A stretch of 64,000 nucleotides of DNA from Monoplex corrugatus (lineage: Eukaryota; Mollusca; Gastropoda; Littorinimorpha; Ranellidae): assembly GCA_030674185.1 (NCBI GenBank), contig CM060307.1, positions 44,358,681-44,422,680 on the forward strand, read 5' to 3'. The notes beneath the pieces are model-generated. The model saw only the letters and a program-made list of their open reading frames with translations. It made no database searches and was not told the origin of the DNA. A program made the position numbers and the translations under genes. Shown one piece after another: positions 52,038-64,000 of the stretch. How positions within the stretch are numbered: the stretch's first letter is position 1; every line of letters starts with the position of its first letter.

Positions 52038-52205
52038 TTGTTTGGTTGGTTGGTTGGTTGGTTGGTTGGTTGGATGGTTGGTTGGTTGGATGGTTGGTTG
52101 GTTGTGGTTGGTTGGTTGGTTGGTTGGTTGGTTGGTGTTTTTTTGGTTGGTTGGTTGGTTGGTTGGTTGGTTGGCTGGTTGGTTTGTTTGTTTGTTTGTT
52201 TGTTG
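52038..52205. repeat. (TTGG)n tetranucleotide microsatellite
   Basis: About 40 GGTT units with a few substitutions and a T-run at 52138-52144. Confidence 0.95.
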
Positions 52206-53151
52206 TTGAAGGACATGTGCGTGTAAGCATTAACCAGAAGAAGGTGTCCTGTCTGTGTCAAGGTGCATCAGTTGGCAGCATTGTAAGTCACGCAGCAGGC
52301 CCAGACTGCCTTCTTCATTATCAAGTCTTGTCCTCAAGAAGTCACGTGACCGCTATCATAAGCTACAGAGACGGTTCGATGTAAAATGCACACATCTTCA
52401 TTGTAAGTAATCATCATTAACAGGCATTCCACGTGTTATTGTACAGCCTGATAAACGTGAGGACAACGTAGGCAAAGGGCAATCCACAGCACTGGGTGGT
52501 CACTTAACAATTCCCATAAAGGCACGTATTGAGTGTTTGCATCAACTGAACCAGGTCTCCAGGTCCCTAAGACAGCTTGCTATCTCCAGTTACAGCTGTA
52601 ATTCCTATCCCACCGATCATTTACACAGGTTTCTGCCCTCTAAAGCCATCTGAAAGGTTTATGTTTACACGCTTTCAGTGGGATTAAAGAAATAGTAAAA
52701 AGAAAGTCAAACTATGATCACTATTTCATCTTTTTGCGATGAACGAAAACAAGAAAAGTATTCAACTCTGCAAAGTTCTTCTAAACATTAGGACTCAGAG
52801 CAGTATAAGTTCCAAAACTTGTGTCTGTTAAAATATATGGCTCATTTACTGGATCCCGTAACCTGCCACGGTCATCAGAGATGCAACATCAGTGAGTGCT
52901 GTAGCAGCTGGTTCCATTTTGGGCGGTTGTGGCCAAGTGCCTGGATTTGTTTTTCTTGGTTCATTTAACATTGTTATCATCCCGTCTTTTCAACAGCCTG
53001 CTCGTGTTCTCTTCTCTTATTGTGTTGTCTAGAGGACACTCTTAGGCAGCCCGCTTGGTCTTGTTACGTGACATTAACATCAAAATTTCCTCCTTTCTGC
53101 TTCCAGTTTTCATAATTGAAGAAAGCGGACCAACAAAAAGAAACTAAAACC
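52206..53151. other. Unique sequence, no gene recognised
   Basis: No exon-like structure or repeat was identified. Confidence 0.45.
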
Positions 53152-53322
53152 TTAATCCCATGACACCTGCACCTTATCCACCAGCTGCAAAAACTTAACC
53201 CTTTCACTCCCTCATCCTATTCACCAGTTTCCTGGAAGAGAGTCAAAGGTTTAGTTTTTGCTTTTTAGCGTGGTTGACAATACATGATGCTGGTGAAGAG
53301 GGTGCGGGAGTCAAATGGTTAA
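53152..53322. mobile_element. TTAA-type foldback MITE, copy 6 (171 bp)
   Basis: TTAATCCCATGACACCTGCA at left, GGTGCGGGAGTCAAATGGTT then AA at right, inner arms TTAACCCTTTCACTCCCTCA and GAGAGTCAAAGGTTTAG. TTAA at both outer ends. More diverged than copy 4. Confidence 0.83.
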
Positions 53323-53482
53323 ATGTACATCTACGCAACACTGGCATACGTCACATCGGATTTAAACCATCTATGATTACCGACTGGAAAAATAGATCAA
53401 ATAACAAAGTCACGTCAGCTCAGTCTGTGTTATTTTTATTTGCTTATAAAACAAGGAGTGGAGAGAGGAAACACTGCAACAG

Positions 53483-56400
53483 AGACTGATATGTGTCACA
53501 AGGACACACACAGATTGTTATGTGTCACAAGGACACACACAGATTGTTATGTGTCACAAGGACAGAGACAGGTTGTTGGGTGTCACAAGGACACACACAG
53601 ATTGTTATGTGTCACAAGGACACACACGGATTGTTATGTGTCACAAGGACACACACGGATTGCTATGTGTCACAAGGACAGAGACAGATTGTCATGTGTC
53701 ACAAGGACACACACAGATTGCTATGTGTCACAAGGACACACACAGATTGTTATGTGTCACAAGGACAGAGACAGATTGTTATGTGTCACAAGGACAGAGA
53801 CAGATTGTTATGTGTCACAAGGACACACACAGATTGTTATGTGTCACAAGGACACACACAGATTGTTATGTGTCACAAGGAACACACAGATTGTTATTGT
53901 CACAAGGACACACACAGATTGTTATGTGTCACAAGGACAGAGACAGATTGTTATGTGTCACAAGGACACACACAGATTGTATGTGTCAAAGACAAGACGA
54001 TTGTATGTGTCGACACACACAGATTGTTATGTGTCACAAGGACACACACAGATTGTTATGTGTCCAAGGACACACACAGATTGTTATGTGTCACAAGGAC
54101 ACACACAGATTGTTATGTGTCACAAGGACAACACAGATTGTTATGTGTGCAAAGGACAGAGACAGATTGTTATGTGTCACAAGGACAACACAGATTGTTA
54201 TGTGTCACAAGGACCACACAGATTGTTATGTGTCACAAGGACACACACAGATTGTTATGTGTCACAAGGACAACACAGATTGTATGTGTCACAAGGACAG
54301 AGACAGATTGTATGTGTCACAAGGACACACACAATTGTTATGTGTCACAAGACACACACAGATTGTTATGTGTCACAAGGACACACACAGATTGTATGTG
54401 TCACAAGGACACACACAGATTGTTATGTGTCGACAAGGACAAACAGATTGTTATGTGTCACAAGGACACACAGATTGTTATGTGTCACAAGGACACAACA
54501 GATTGTTATGTGTCACAAGGACACACACAGATTGTTATGTGTCACAAGGACACACACAGATTGTTATGTGTCACAAGGACAGAACAGATTGTTATGTGTC
54601 ACAAGGACACACACAGATTGTTATGTGTCACAAGGACACACACAGATTGTTATGTGTCACAAGGACACACACAGATTGTTATGTGTCACAAGGACAGAGA
54701 CAGATTGTTTGTGTCACAAGGACACACAGATTGTTATGTGTCACAGGACACACACAGATTGTTATGTGTCACAAGGACAAACAGATTGTTATGTGTCACA
54801 AGGACAAGACAGATTGTATGTGTCACAAGGACACACAGTATGGTTAGGCACACACAGATTGTTATGTGTCACAAGGACACACACAGATTGTATGTGTACA
54901 AGGACACAACGATGTTAGTGTCACAGGACAAACGATTGTATGTGTCACAAGGACAACAATTTATGGTCAAAGACACACAGATTGCTATGTGTCACAAGGA
55001 CACACACAGATTGTTATGTGTCACAAGGACAGAGACAGATTGTTATGTGTCCAAGGACAGAGACAGATTGTTATGTGTCACAAGGACACACACAGATTGT
55101 TATGTGTCACAAGGACACACACAGATTGTTATGTGTCACAAGGACACACACAGATTGTTATGTGTCACAAGGCACACACAGATTGTTATGTGTCACAAGG
55201 ACAGAGACAGATTGTTATGTGTCACAAGGACACACACACATTGTTATGTGTCACAAGAACACACACAAATTGCTATGTGTCACAAGGACACACACAGATT
55301 GCTATGTGTCACAAGGACAACACAGATTGTTATGTGTCACAAGGACAGAGACAGATTGTTATGTGTCACAAGGACAAACAGATTGTTATGTGTCACAAGG
55401 AACACACAGATTGTTATGTGTCACAAGGACACACACAGATTGTTATGTGTCACAAGGACACAACAGATTGTTATGTGTCACAAGGACACACACAGATTGT
55501 TATGTGTCACAAGGACAGAGACAGATTGTTATGTGTCACAAGGACACACACAGTGTTTGTGTCACAAGGACACACACAATTGTTATGATGTCACAAGGAC
55601 ACACACAGATTGTTATGTGTCACAAGGACAAGACAGATTGTATGTGTCACAAGGACACAACAGATTGTTATGTGTCCAAGGACACACACAGATTGTTATG
55701 TGTCACAAGGAACACACAGATTGTTATGTGTCACAAGGACACACACAGATTGTTATGTGTCACAAGGACAGACACGATTGTTATGTGTCCAGGACAACAG
55801 ATTGTATGTGTCACAAGGACAGAGACAGATTGTATGTGTCACAAGGACACACCAATTGTTAGTGTCACAAGGACACACACAGATTGTTATTGTCACAAGG
55901 ACACACACAGATTGTTATGTGTCACAAGGACAGAGACAGATTGTTATGTGTCACAAGGACACACACAGATTGTTATGTGTCACAAGGACACACACAGATT
56001 GTATGTGTCACAAGACACCACACAGATTGTTATGTGTCACAAGGACAAACAGATTGTATTGTCACAAGGACAAACAGATTGTTATGTGTCACAGGACACA
56101 CACAGATTGTTATGTGTCACAAGGACACACACAGATTGTTATGTGTCACAAGGACACACACAGATTGTTATGTGTCACAAGGACACACACAGATTGTTAT
56201 GTGTCACAAGGACAAACAGATTGTTATGTGTCACAAGGCACACACAGATTGTTATGTGTCACAAGGACACAACAGATTGTTATGTGTCACAAGGACACAA
56301 CAGATTGTTATGTGTCACAAGGACACACAAGATTGTTAGTGTCACAAGAACAAGACAGATTGTTATGTTCACAAGGACACAACAGATTGTTATGTGTCAC

Positions 56401-59360
56401 AAGACAAACAGATTGTATGTGTCACAAGGACACACAGATTGTTATGTGTCACAAGGACACACACAGATTGTTATGTGTCGCAAGGACACACACAGATTGT
56501 TATGTGTCACAAGGACAACACAGATTGTATGTAGTCAACAAGGCACACAACAGATTGTTATGTGTCACAAGGACTGAGACAGATTGTTATGTGTCACAAG
56601 GACACAGACAGATTGTTATGTGTCACAAGGACAGACACAATTGTTATGTGTCACAACACACCGAGACACAACAGATTGTCTATGTGTCACAAGGACACAC
56701 ACAGATTGTCTATGTGTCACAAGGACAAGACAGATTGTTATGTGTCACAAGGACAGAGACAGATTGTTATGTGTCCAAGGACAAACAGATTGTTATGTGT
56801 CACAAGGACACACACAGATTGTTATGTGTCACAAGGACACACACAGATTGTTATGTGTCACAAGGACACACACAGATTGTTATGTGTCACAAGGACACAC
56901 ACAGATTGTTATGTGTCACAAGGACAAGACAGATTGTTATGTGTCACAAGGACACACACAATTGTTATGTGTCACAAGAACAAACAGAATTGTTATGTGT
57001 CACAAGGACACACACAGATTGTATGTGTTGCAAGGACAGAGACAGATTGTTATGTGTCGCAAGGACACACACAGATTGTTATGTGTCGCAAGGACAGAGA
57101 CAGATTGTTATGTGTCGCAAGGACACACACAGATTGCTATGTGTCGCAAGGACAGAGACAGATTGTTATGTGTCACAAGGACACACACAGATTGTTATGT
57201 GTCGCAAGGACAGAGACAGATTGTTATGTGTCGCAAGGACACACAGATTGTTATGTGTCGCAAGGACACACACAGATTGTTATGTGTCGCAAGGACACAC
57301 ACAGATTGTTATGTCACAAGGACAGAGACAGATTGATATGTCTCACAAAGACAGACAGGTTGCTATGTGTCAGAAAGCCAGATTGCTATGTGTCACAAGG
57401 ACAGAGACAGATTGTTATGTGTCACAAGGACAGAGACAGATTGTTATGTGTCACAAGGACACACACAGATTGTTATGTGTCACAAGGACACCACAGATTG
57501 TTATGTGTCACAAGGAGACACACAGATTGCTATGTGTCACAAGGACACACACAGATTGTTATGTGTCACAAGGACAAGACAGATTGTTATGTGTCACAAG
57601 GACACACACAGATTGTTATGTGTCACAAGGACACACACAGATTGCTATGTGTCACAAGGACAGAGACAGATTGTTATGTGTCACAAGGACACACACAGAT
57701 TGTTATGTGTCACAAGGAGACTCACCGATTGCTATGTGTCACAAGGACACACACAGATTGTTATGTGTCACCAAGGATCAAAGACAGATTGTTATGTGTC
57801 AAAGGACACACACAGATTGTTATGTGTACAAGGACACACACAGATTGATATGTCACAAGGACAGAGACAGATTGATATGTCTCACAAAGACAGACAGGTT
57901 GCTATGTGTCAGAAAGCCAGATTGCTATGTGTCACAAGGACAGAGACAGATTGTTATGTGTCACAAGGACAGAGACAGATTGTTATGTGTCACAAAGTCA
58001 CACACAGATTGTTATGTGTCACAAAGTCACACACAGATTGTTATGTGTCACAAGGACACACACAGATTGTTATGTGTCACAAGGCCACACACAGATTGTT
58101 ATGTGTCACAAGGACACACACAGATTGCTATGTGTCACAAGGACAGAGACAGATTGTTATGAGTCACAAGGAGACACACAGATTGCTATGTGTCACAAGG
58201 ACACACACAGATTGTTATGTGTCACAAGGACAGAGACAGATTGTTATGTGTCACAAGGACACACACACATTGTTATGTGTCACAAGGGCACATACAGATT
58301 GTTATGTGTCACAAGGACAGAGACAGATTGTTATGTGTCACAAGGACAGAGACAGATTGTTATGTGTCACAAGGACACACACAGATTGTTATGTGTCACA
58401 AGGACACACACAGATTGTTATGTGTCACAAGGACACACACAGATTGTTATGTGTCACAAGGACAGAGACAGATTGTTATGTGTCACAAGGACAGAGACAG
58501 ATTGTTATGTGTCACAAGGGCACACACAGATTGTTATGTGTCACAAGGACAGAGACAGATTGTTATGTGTCACAAGGACAGAGACAGATTGTTATGTGTC
58601 ACAAGGACAGAGACAGATTGTTATATGTCACAAGGACACACACAGATTGTTATGTGTCACAAGGACAGACACAGATTGTTATGTGTCACAAGGACAAAGA
58701 CAGATTGTTATGTGTCACAAGGGCACACACAGATTGTTATGTGTCACAAGGACACACACAGATTGCTATGTGTCACAAGGATACACACAAGAGTTGTTAT
58801 GTGTCACAAGGACACACACAGATTTTTATGTGTCACAAGGACACACACAGATTGTTATGTGTCACAAGGACACACACAGATTGTTATGTGTCACAAGGCA
58901 CACACAGATTGCTATGTGTCACAAGGATACACACAGATTGTTATGTGTCACAAGGACAGAGACAGATTGTTATGTGTCACAAGGACACACACAAATTGCT
59001 ATGTGTGACAAGGACAGAAACAGATTGCTATGTGTCACAAGGACACACACAGAGTGTTATGTGTCACAAGGACACACACAGATTGCTACGTGTCACAAGG
59101 ACAGAGACAGATTGATATGTGTCACAAGGACAGACAGGTTGCTATGTGTCACAAGGATAGAGACAGCTATGTGTCACAATGACAAAGACAGCTATGTGTC
59201 ACAAGGATTCACAAGGACAAAGACAGCTATGTGTCACAAGGACAGACAGGTTGCTATGTGTCACAAGGACAGACAGGTTGCTATGTGTCACAAGGACAGA
59301 GAGAGCTATAAGTCAGAAGGACAAGGACAGCTATGTGTCACAAGGACAGACAGAAACAAA
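53483..59360. repeat. 29-bp satellite array, about 200 copies
   Basis: The unit is ACAAGGACACACACAGATTG followed by TTATGTGTC (29 bp), with a common sub-variant having ACAGAGACAGATTG. Since 29 is not a multiple of three, each frame cycles through all phases every 87 bp; the unit has no stop in any plus phase, producing frames up to 850 codons with a 29-residue period. A diagnostic block (CTCACAAAGACAGACAGGTT and CAGAAAGCCAGATTGCTATG) recurs at about 57350 and 57890, a higher-order repeat of about 540 bp. Units between 53880 and 57000 have many single-base losses. Confidence 0.96.
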
Positions 59361-59729
59361 AGTGCAGACTGCAGTTGATACACACGATAGAATGTTCACA
59401 TCCAGTAGTCTATAAACGTCTGTCTGGCATGGCAATATACTGGCCTGTAGTTTGTGATGGTTGGCCCATGCACTTAGTGTTTATAAGTTGATATGTATGT
59501 AGATGTGCAGACAGTGGCCTGGCCTGGCCTGGCCTGGCCTGGCCTCTCAGACTGAATGATTGGCACTCTAGCTGCCAGACGGGGTCAGAGAAAAAGACTG
59601 CCATTTGTCTGGAGTACATCTTTTTACTTTGCATCAGTTAAATCATTCCCTTCCCGACAGAGATCTTTGTCACAAATCAAACCAACCGTTGATCAGCAGT
59701 GATTCTTATTTCATATTCATTCATATTCA
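59361..59729. other. Unique sequence with short (GGCCT)n at 59516-59543
   Basis: Five GGCCT pentamers in an otherwise unremarkable stretch. Confidence 0.7.
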
Positions 59730-60152
59730 TTTCTTTTGTCACAGTGGGTTTTTCCATGCGAAAATTGGGCTGCTCTCTCCTTTGAGAGCTCTTCGCCGCA
59801 GTGCAGCGCCACCCAAATCTTTTAATCACGACTTTAGAAAGGCAAGAAGGCTACTTGGCCCTCAAGTGGAGGGTCGTGGAATATGAATCTCTCTCCAATG
59901 TTGTATATCAGGGCATCCGAGGTAAAGCCCCGCTCTTCACGATTTTCAACTGCCTTGGGATCTTTAGCATTTGCAGGCTAGAAGGCACACGAGTCCGACG
60001 CGTTTTTCGTCCCTTTCCGAAGAACCAGATGCTCAGTTCGATTTTCCGGTCAAACTGAGGAGAAAAGTCGAAGAGAGACGGGAAACGAACACTGGAAGCT
60101 CGAGTTTAGTTATTGGCAGGCGAACGTCTGAACCATTCTGCCACTCTTCTCC
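59730..60152 (-). mobile_element. Full-length tRNA-derived SINE, about 420 bp
   Basis: Read on the minus strand: head GTGGCAGAATGGTTCAGACG with CCTGCCAATAACTAAAC; body TTGACCGGAAAATCGAACTG and TAAAGATCCCAAGGCAGTTG; conserved AGCCTTCTTGCCTTTCTAAA; 3' block GGTGGCGCTGCACTGCGGCG, GAGAGAGCAGCCCAATTTT and CCCACTGTGACAAAAG; tail of AATGAATATGA repeats. Related copies: 33325 (plus), 26867-27620 (plus) and the fragment at 24033. Confidence 0.85.
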
Positions 60153-60429
60153 AGGACTCAGATGTGAAAGAAACTGTATAATATCAGAAGAAAAAAAAAA
60201 TGTGAACATAAATAGAACACATCATTCATGTGACATAGTGTGTGGAGCAGAATACAGACAACATGTTAAAGACTAACATTATGAATAGTCCTGTGAGACA
60301 AAGAAGGGGAAGATGGGATCCATATTCATATTCTGTATATGGTATTCAAGTTCCCTGTAAGTTCCCAGTCAACCAACTGGATTCATTTGATTATTGCGAT
60401 GCTTTCAGCTCTGGTCAGCAATAGTGAGG

Positions 60430-60622
60430 TTAACCCTTTGACTCCTGCACCTTATCCACCAACTGCAAATACTTAACCCTTTGACTCCCTCACCCAATCC
60501 ACCAGCTTTCTGCAGAAAGCTGTCGGATAGGATGAGGGAGTCAAATTGTTAAGTTATCGCTTTGCTGGCTTGGTTGACAATGCAGGATGCTGTTGGAGAG
60601 GGTGCGGGAGTCAAAAGGTTAA
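60430..60622. mobile_element. TTAA-type foldback MITE, copy 7 (193 bp, complete)
   Basis: Outer ends TTAACCCTTTGACTCCTGCA and GCGGGAGTCAAAAGGTTAA. Inner arms TTAACCCTTTGACTCCCTCA and TGAGGGAGTCAAATTGTTAA meet at AGCTTTCTGCAGAAAGCT. Best example of the nested double-palindrome layout. Confidence 0.88.
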
Positions 60623-60798
60623 GCATGGAAGGAACACGATGAGAAGTCTTTGATAAGAACTTGTCACAGTGCATCAGCATGTCAGTTCCCTGAAGGTGAA
60701 AGGTCTGAATTAAAATTACAGTGAAAATGATTATCTTTATAAAAAGCAAGCTCAGTTGAAATTCTTAATGACAGATGTGGGAGAACGCTGCATTTTCT

Positions 60799-60819
60799 TG
60801 TGTGTGTGTGTGTGTGTGT

Positions 60820-60857
<38 letters not shown>

Positions 60858-60880
60858 CGTGCGTGCATGTGTGTGGGGTA

Positions 60881-60932
<52 letters not shown>

Positions 60933-60940
60933 TGTGTGTG

Positions 60941-60994
<54 letters not shown>

Positions 60995-61003
60995 TGTGTG
61001 TAG
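60799..61003. repeat. (TG)n microsatellite
   Basis: TG repeat with CG and GG interruptions. Confidence 0.95.
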
Positions 61004-61140
61004 GGGCAGAGATCAACAGCAAGAGAAATACTTGTATCGTATATGTCATTCGAAACTGCGTACGAAATTGTTCTAATTCTCAGTAGCTTATTACAATTAG
61101 AATGTACAACCTGAAAGACACTGAGAAGTAAACTTTATTT

Positions 61141-61272
61141 ATGCAACTAGTATGCAGGGTGGCTGAAGACAGACAGGGTGGAAGATGTGCTCGCGACAAC
61201 AAGGGATAGATACATATGGAGGGCCGTGATCGCCAACACCATGCGGCAGGGCACATGATGATGATGTAAAAA
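61141..61272 (+). mobile_element. LINE 3'-terminal fragment (copy D3)
   Basis: GTGGCTGAAGACAGACAGGG, ATGGAGGGCCGTGATCGCCA, ATGCGGCAGGGCACATGATG match the ends of D1 and D2 including the (ATG)n tail. Shortest of the three. Confidence 0.78.
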
Positions 61273-61282
61273 GCGCTGCAAA

Positions 61283-61468
61283 CAACACACATACACACAC
61301 ACACACACACACACAACACACCACACACATACACACACACACACATACACACATACACACACGCACGCACGCACACACACACATACACACACACGCGCAG
61401 CACGCACGCACACACACATACACACACATACACACACACACACACATACACACACAGACACACACACA

Positions 61469-61546
<78 letters not shown>
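61283..61546. repeat. (CA)n microsatellite
   Basis: CA repeat with CG and ACAT interruptions directly after the D3 LINE tail. Confidence 0.95.
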
Positions 61547-61550
<4 letters not shown>

Positions 61551-62129
61551 TGATGCTGAACTTGGAAGTGGGAGAGCTGAATGAATATGGGAAGACATGA
61601 CGTGTTCTTTGTATGCCTGTACCGTTCAGTGCTGTTGAGTATTGTACTGTTGATAGATTCTGGATCCACTTGGCAGTCATGGCAATAGTTTATGGTTCCT
61701 GGTTTATTGAAGTGTCAAGAGTTTCATATCAGAATGATTAGTCTGAAGTATGAAAAAGATATGGACTGCCAGAACTCTTTTGTGAAAAGGGCATAGAGGT
61801 CAAAGCATTTTTAATGTTGAAATTGTGGGACCAGAAGAAATTTGAGGTAACCGAAACAGAGTGCTGAAGAAAAGGGTTTTATAACATAGGGGTCATTTTG
61901 ATACTCATGTTGTGAAATGGTTTTGGTACTACTTATGCATTGTCACAAGGTGACCTTGAAATATGAATATTTCCATTGTGTGTATATTATTCATTTTTGA
62001 GATCATGAGAAGTGTATTTTCACCAAAAGCTCTTCAGCTACACGATTGATTGATGTGATGAGCTTTTTTATTCACTATATTTTTTATTGCATACGGGACG
62101 AAACTTTTCTAGCTGTCTGTTGTTGTGAG

Positions 62130-62430
62130 AGTCCATTGCGTGTAATCTCTATATTCACATTCGCAGCTGGTTTGGTTGCCATTTTGATGGCTTTGACCTA
62201 TTTGTTGATCTTTTGCTATCTTTTTAAAATACAACTTTGTATAAATGCTTTGATTTAACAAAATCTACAATTTAGAACTGAACTAATACTCGAAATCAGA
62301 CTACAATTCATTCAGTGTTAGAGCTTTGTATATAGATAGTTTTTGCTGGATTCCTTATCATTTCAGTTTTATTGAAATGAATCAGTTAATGACATTAAAA
62401 GAACTGGAGGTCTCAACAGCCATTTTTTTA
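62130..62430 (+). pseudogene. Ancient RNase H remnant of an I-type LINE
   Basis: IFTFAAGLVAILMALTYL and LFKIQLCINA, then DSFCWIPYHFSFIEMNQLMT correspond in order to [25 protein letters not shown] and [20 protein letters not shown] of the element at 25245-26276. Catalytic Glu and Asp positions are substituted. Several breaks. A tail-like frame runs on to 62545. Confidence 0.68.
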
Positions 62431-62605
62431 AAAGAACAACAGTTTTCACTATTGCGCAAAAAGTTCTTTGCTTTCAAACGTATACATGACAATAGCAAAG
62501 CATGTATAAATAGTTCATTGTACAAAGAGTCAAATGTACAATGAATGATATGTGTCATAGATGAGCAGTCTTACGCTTAGAAAATAACAGCAGGTGATCT
62601 TTGTT

Positions 62606-62895
62606 TTACACACATACACACGCACGCACGCATACACACACACGCACGCACGCACGCACACACACACTCACACATATATACATATACATATACAATATAT
62701 ACATATGTATATATATATATGTGTGTGTGTATTTGTGTGCGTGTGTGCGCGCGTGTGTGTGTATGCATGCGTGCGTGTGTGTGTGTGTGTATACATATAG
62801 AGAGAGACAGAGACACACACAGAGAAAGCGACACAGAAAAAGAGAGAGAGAAGAAGAGAAGAGAGAGGAGAAGAGAGAGAGAGAAAGAGAGAGAG
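62606..62895. repeat. Composite (CA)n/(TA)n/(TG)n/(GA)n microsatellite
   Basis: CA-rich 62606-62670, TA core 62675-62720, TG-rich 62720-62790, then GA-rich to 62895. CA-TA-TG order makes a long imperfect palindrome. Confidence 0.92.
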
Positions 62896-63187
62896 AATCG
62901 AAGCAGCATGTGCACAGAAAAAAACAAAACTACCCAAATTTTCGACAGTACATTCGCCTTCCTCAAGGGGATCTGATCTGATAGACATATATATCTATAG
63001 AAACCATAAATCATAAAAACATATCGTTTTTTTGTCATTGCATACACACAATGTTCTTTGTGCACACTGAGTCTTGCTGTATCACTAAACACTAAAATGA
63101 CTGAACATACTTTAATGTTATTCTCGAAATTTGAATGTTTGGAATATCAAGAGTGTTTCAGTTCATCTAAAACATTCATGGGGCCAC

Positions 63188-63189
63188 AC

Positions 63190-63223
<34 letters not shown>

Positions 63224-63310
63224 TCAGAGACTGATAGACAGACAGACAGAGACAGAGAGACAGAGTCTGAGAGACAGACAGACAGAGACAGAAAGACAGA
63301 CAGAGAGGAC

Positions 63311-63366
<56 letters not shown>

Positions 63367-63477
63367 AAAGTGAATAATTCACAGATACGAATAATTTATT
63401 TAATGTACGCCAAAGCCCATAGTTAAAAGGGGCATGCATGCAAAACAAAAAACAAAACAAACAAAAGAAAACACACC

Positions 63478-63547
<70 letters not shown>

Positions 63548-63553
63548 AACAAA
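63188..63553. repeat. (GACA)n, (GA)n and (CA)n microsatellites
   Basis: GACA-rich 63198-63307, pure GA 63314-63362, CA 63479-63542 followed by ACAA units. Confidence 0.95.
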
Positions 63554-63812
63554 CAACAAATTAAGGCGTGTTTTATTAGTAAACAAGACATGCATTTCAC
63601 AAAAGAGAGACATACAAACAGTCAGACAGACAGAGAGAGAGACGGAGATTTATGATACTGTATATTTTGATTCTGTCGAGGTCTCATGACTGAAATACCG
63701 TTTCATTCAAATTATTAAGAGAAGTATGCAGTCCACGATCTTCCGTGGCCCATCAAGTGACCAACACGTCATTGACCTTGATAATGGGCAGCAGGAGCTC
63801 ACTTCCCAGACG

Positions 63813-64000
63813 CACATCTATACCATGAAGACGTTCTGGACGAGGTGACTCTACTTGTTGGCGATGACCTCCTAAAGGCGGTGAGTCGTGTTGCGGATCA
63901 CCAGTACTTCTTCCCACCTTATCATAACCACTACGCCAGGTTGGAGGGGGTGGGGATGCTGACCTCTGACAATGTGTTTGTGCTGGTAACATTTGATCAT
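63813..64000 (+). CDS. Possible exon of an unidentified gene, cut by window end
   Basis: From a candidate acceptor (CTCACTTCCCAG at 63799-63810), the plus strand reads AHLYHEDVLDEVTLLVGDDL, LKAVSRVADHQYFFPPYHNH and YARLEGVGMLTSDNVFVLVT without a stop to the end. Upstream the same frame meets a stop, so an exon start near 63811 is needed. Composition is protein-like, with codon use favouring C/G ends. I do not recognise the family. A minus-strand frame of 79 codons overlaps and is proline/arginine-rich, which looks like a shadow. Confidence 0.35.

Noticed and set aside
53483..59360. CRISPR-like regular 29-bp repeats
   Set aside because: No unique spacers; units are directly adjacent, and the genome is an animal.
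53440..59415. Overlapping plus-strand open frames of 440-850 codons
   Set aside because: They are translations of a stop-free 29-bp satellite in all three phases with a 29-residue period; no start context, splice signal or non-repeat domain.

Overview
This is eukaryotic, animal nuclear DNA. It holds short GT-AG exons separated by kilobase introns, many (CA)n/(TG)n microsatellites, APE-type LINEs, tRNA-derived SINEs, MITEs and large tandem arrays. Repeat style and gene content fit a lophotrochozoan, most likely a gastropod mollusc; that placement is inference. No bacterial genes, CRISPR arrays or rRNA genes were seen.

The main host gene is on the minus strand and is almost invisible to ORF calling because its exons are 26 to 111 nt. 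It encodes sideroflexin-5 (SFXN5), a mitochondrial inner-membrane carrier. The start codon is at 34878, with exons at 34825-34878, 22524-22592, 21026-21130, 19566-19620, 14109-14134 or 13951-13976, 6496-6606 and 5601-5666. The remaining 3' exons lie beyond the left edge. All splice phases join into one 162-codon frame. The 26-nt exon 5 is present twice. Since 26 nt is not a multiple of three, exactly one copy must be used, so this is a candidate mutually exclusive microexon pair. Intron 1 of SFXN5 contains, on the opposite strand, an OTU-domain protease-like gene (28367-30374, two frame breaks). That gene sits among at least ten copies of a two-part motif, CTTTGTCT...GTCACATACGAC, whose role I cannot identify.

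Layout: 1-3975, a 66-bp satellite interrupted by a LINE fragment with a target-site duplication. 5601-6606, SFXN5 exons 7 and 6. 6637-12390, a nearly full-length decayed LINE (SGNH-esterase-like ORF1; endonuclease, RT and RNase H ORF2). 13400-14335, the duplicated microexons bracketed by complementary dinucleotide arrays. 14706-17330, a 27/21-bp satellite. 19.5-22.6 kb, exons 4 to 2. 24.2-26.8 kb, a duplicated LINE 3' end embedded in (TG)n. 26.9-27.6 kb, a SINE with an internal 34-bp expansion. 28-32.2 kb, the OTU gene and motif cluster. 34.8 kb, exon 1. 35-49.4 kb, mostly retroelements, including a near-complete LINE (42.66-46.63 kb) and a close relative (38.34-39.53 kb) that lost 780 bp of RT core in frame. 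53.48-59.36 kb, about 200 copies of a 29-bp satellite. 59.4-64 kb, SINE, MITE, microsatellites, a fossil RNase H and a possible exon at the right edge.

Most long open frames here are artefacts of tandem repeats and were not called as genes.
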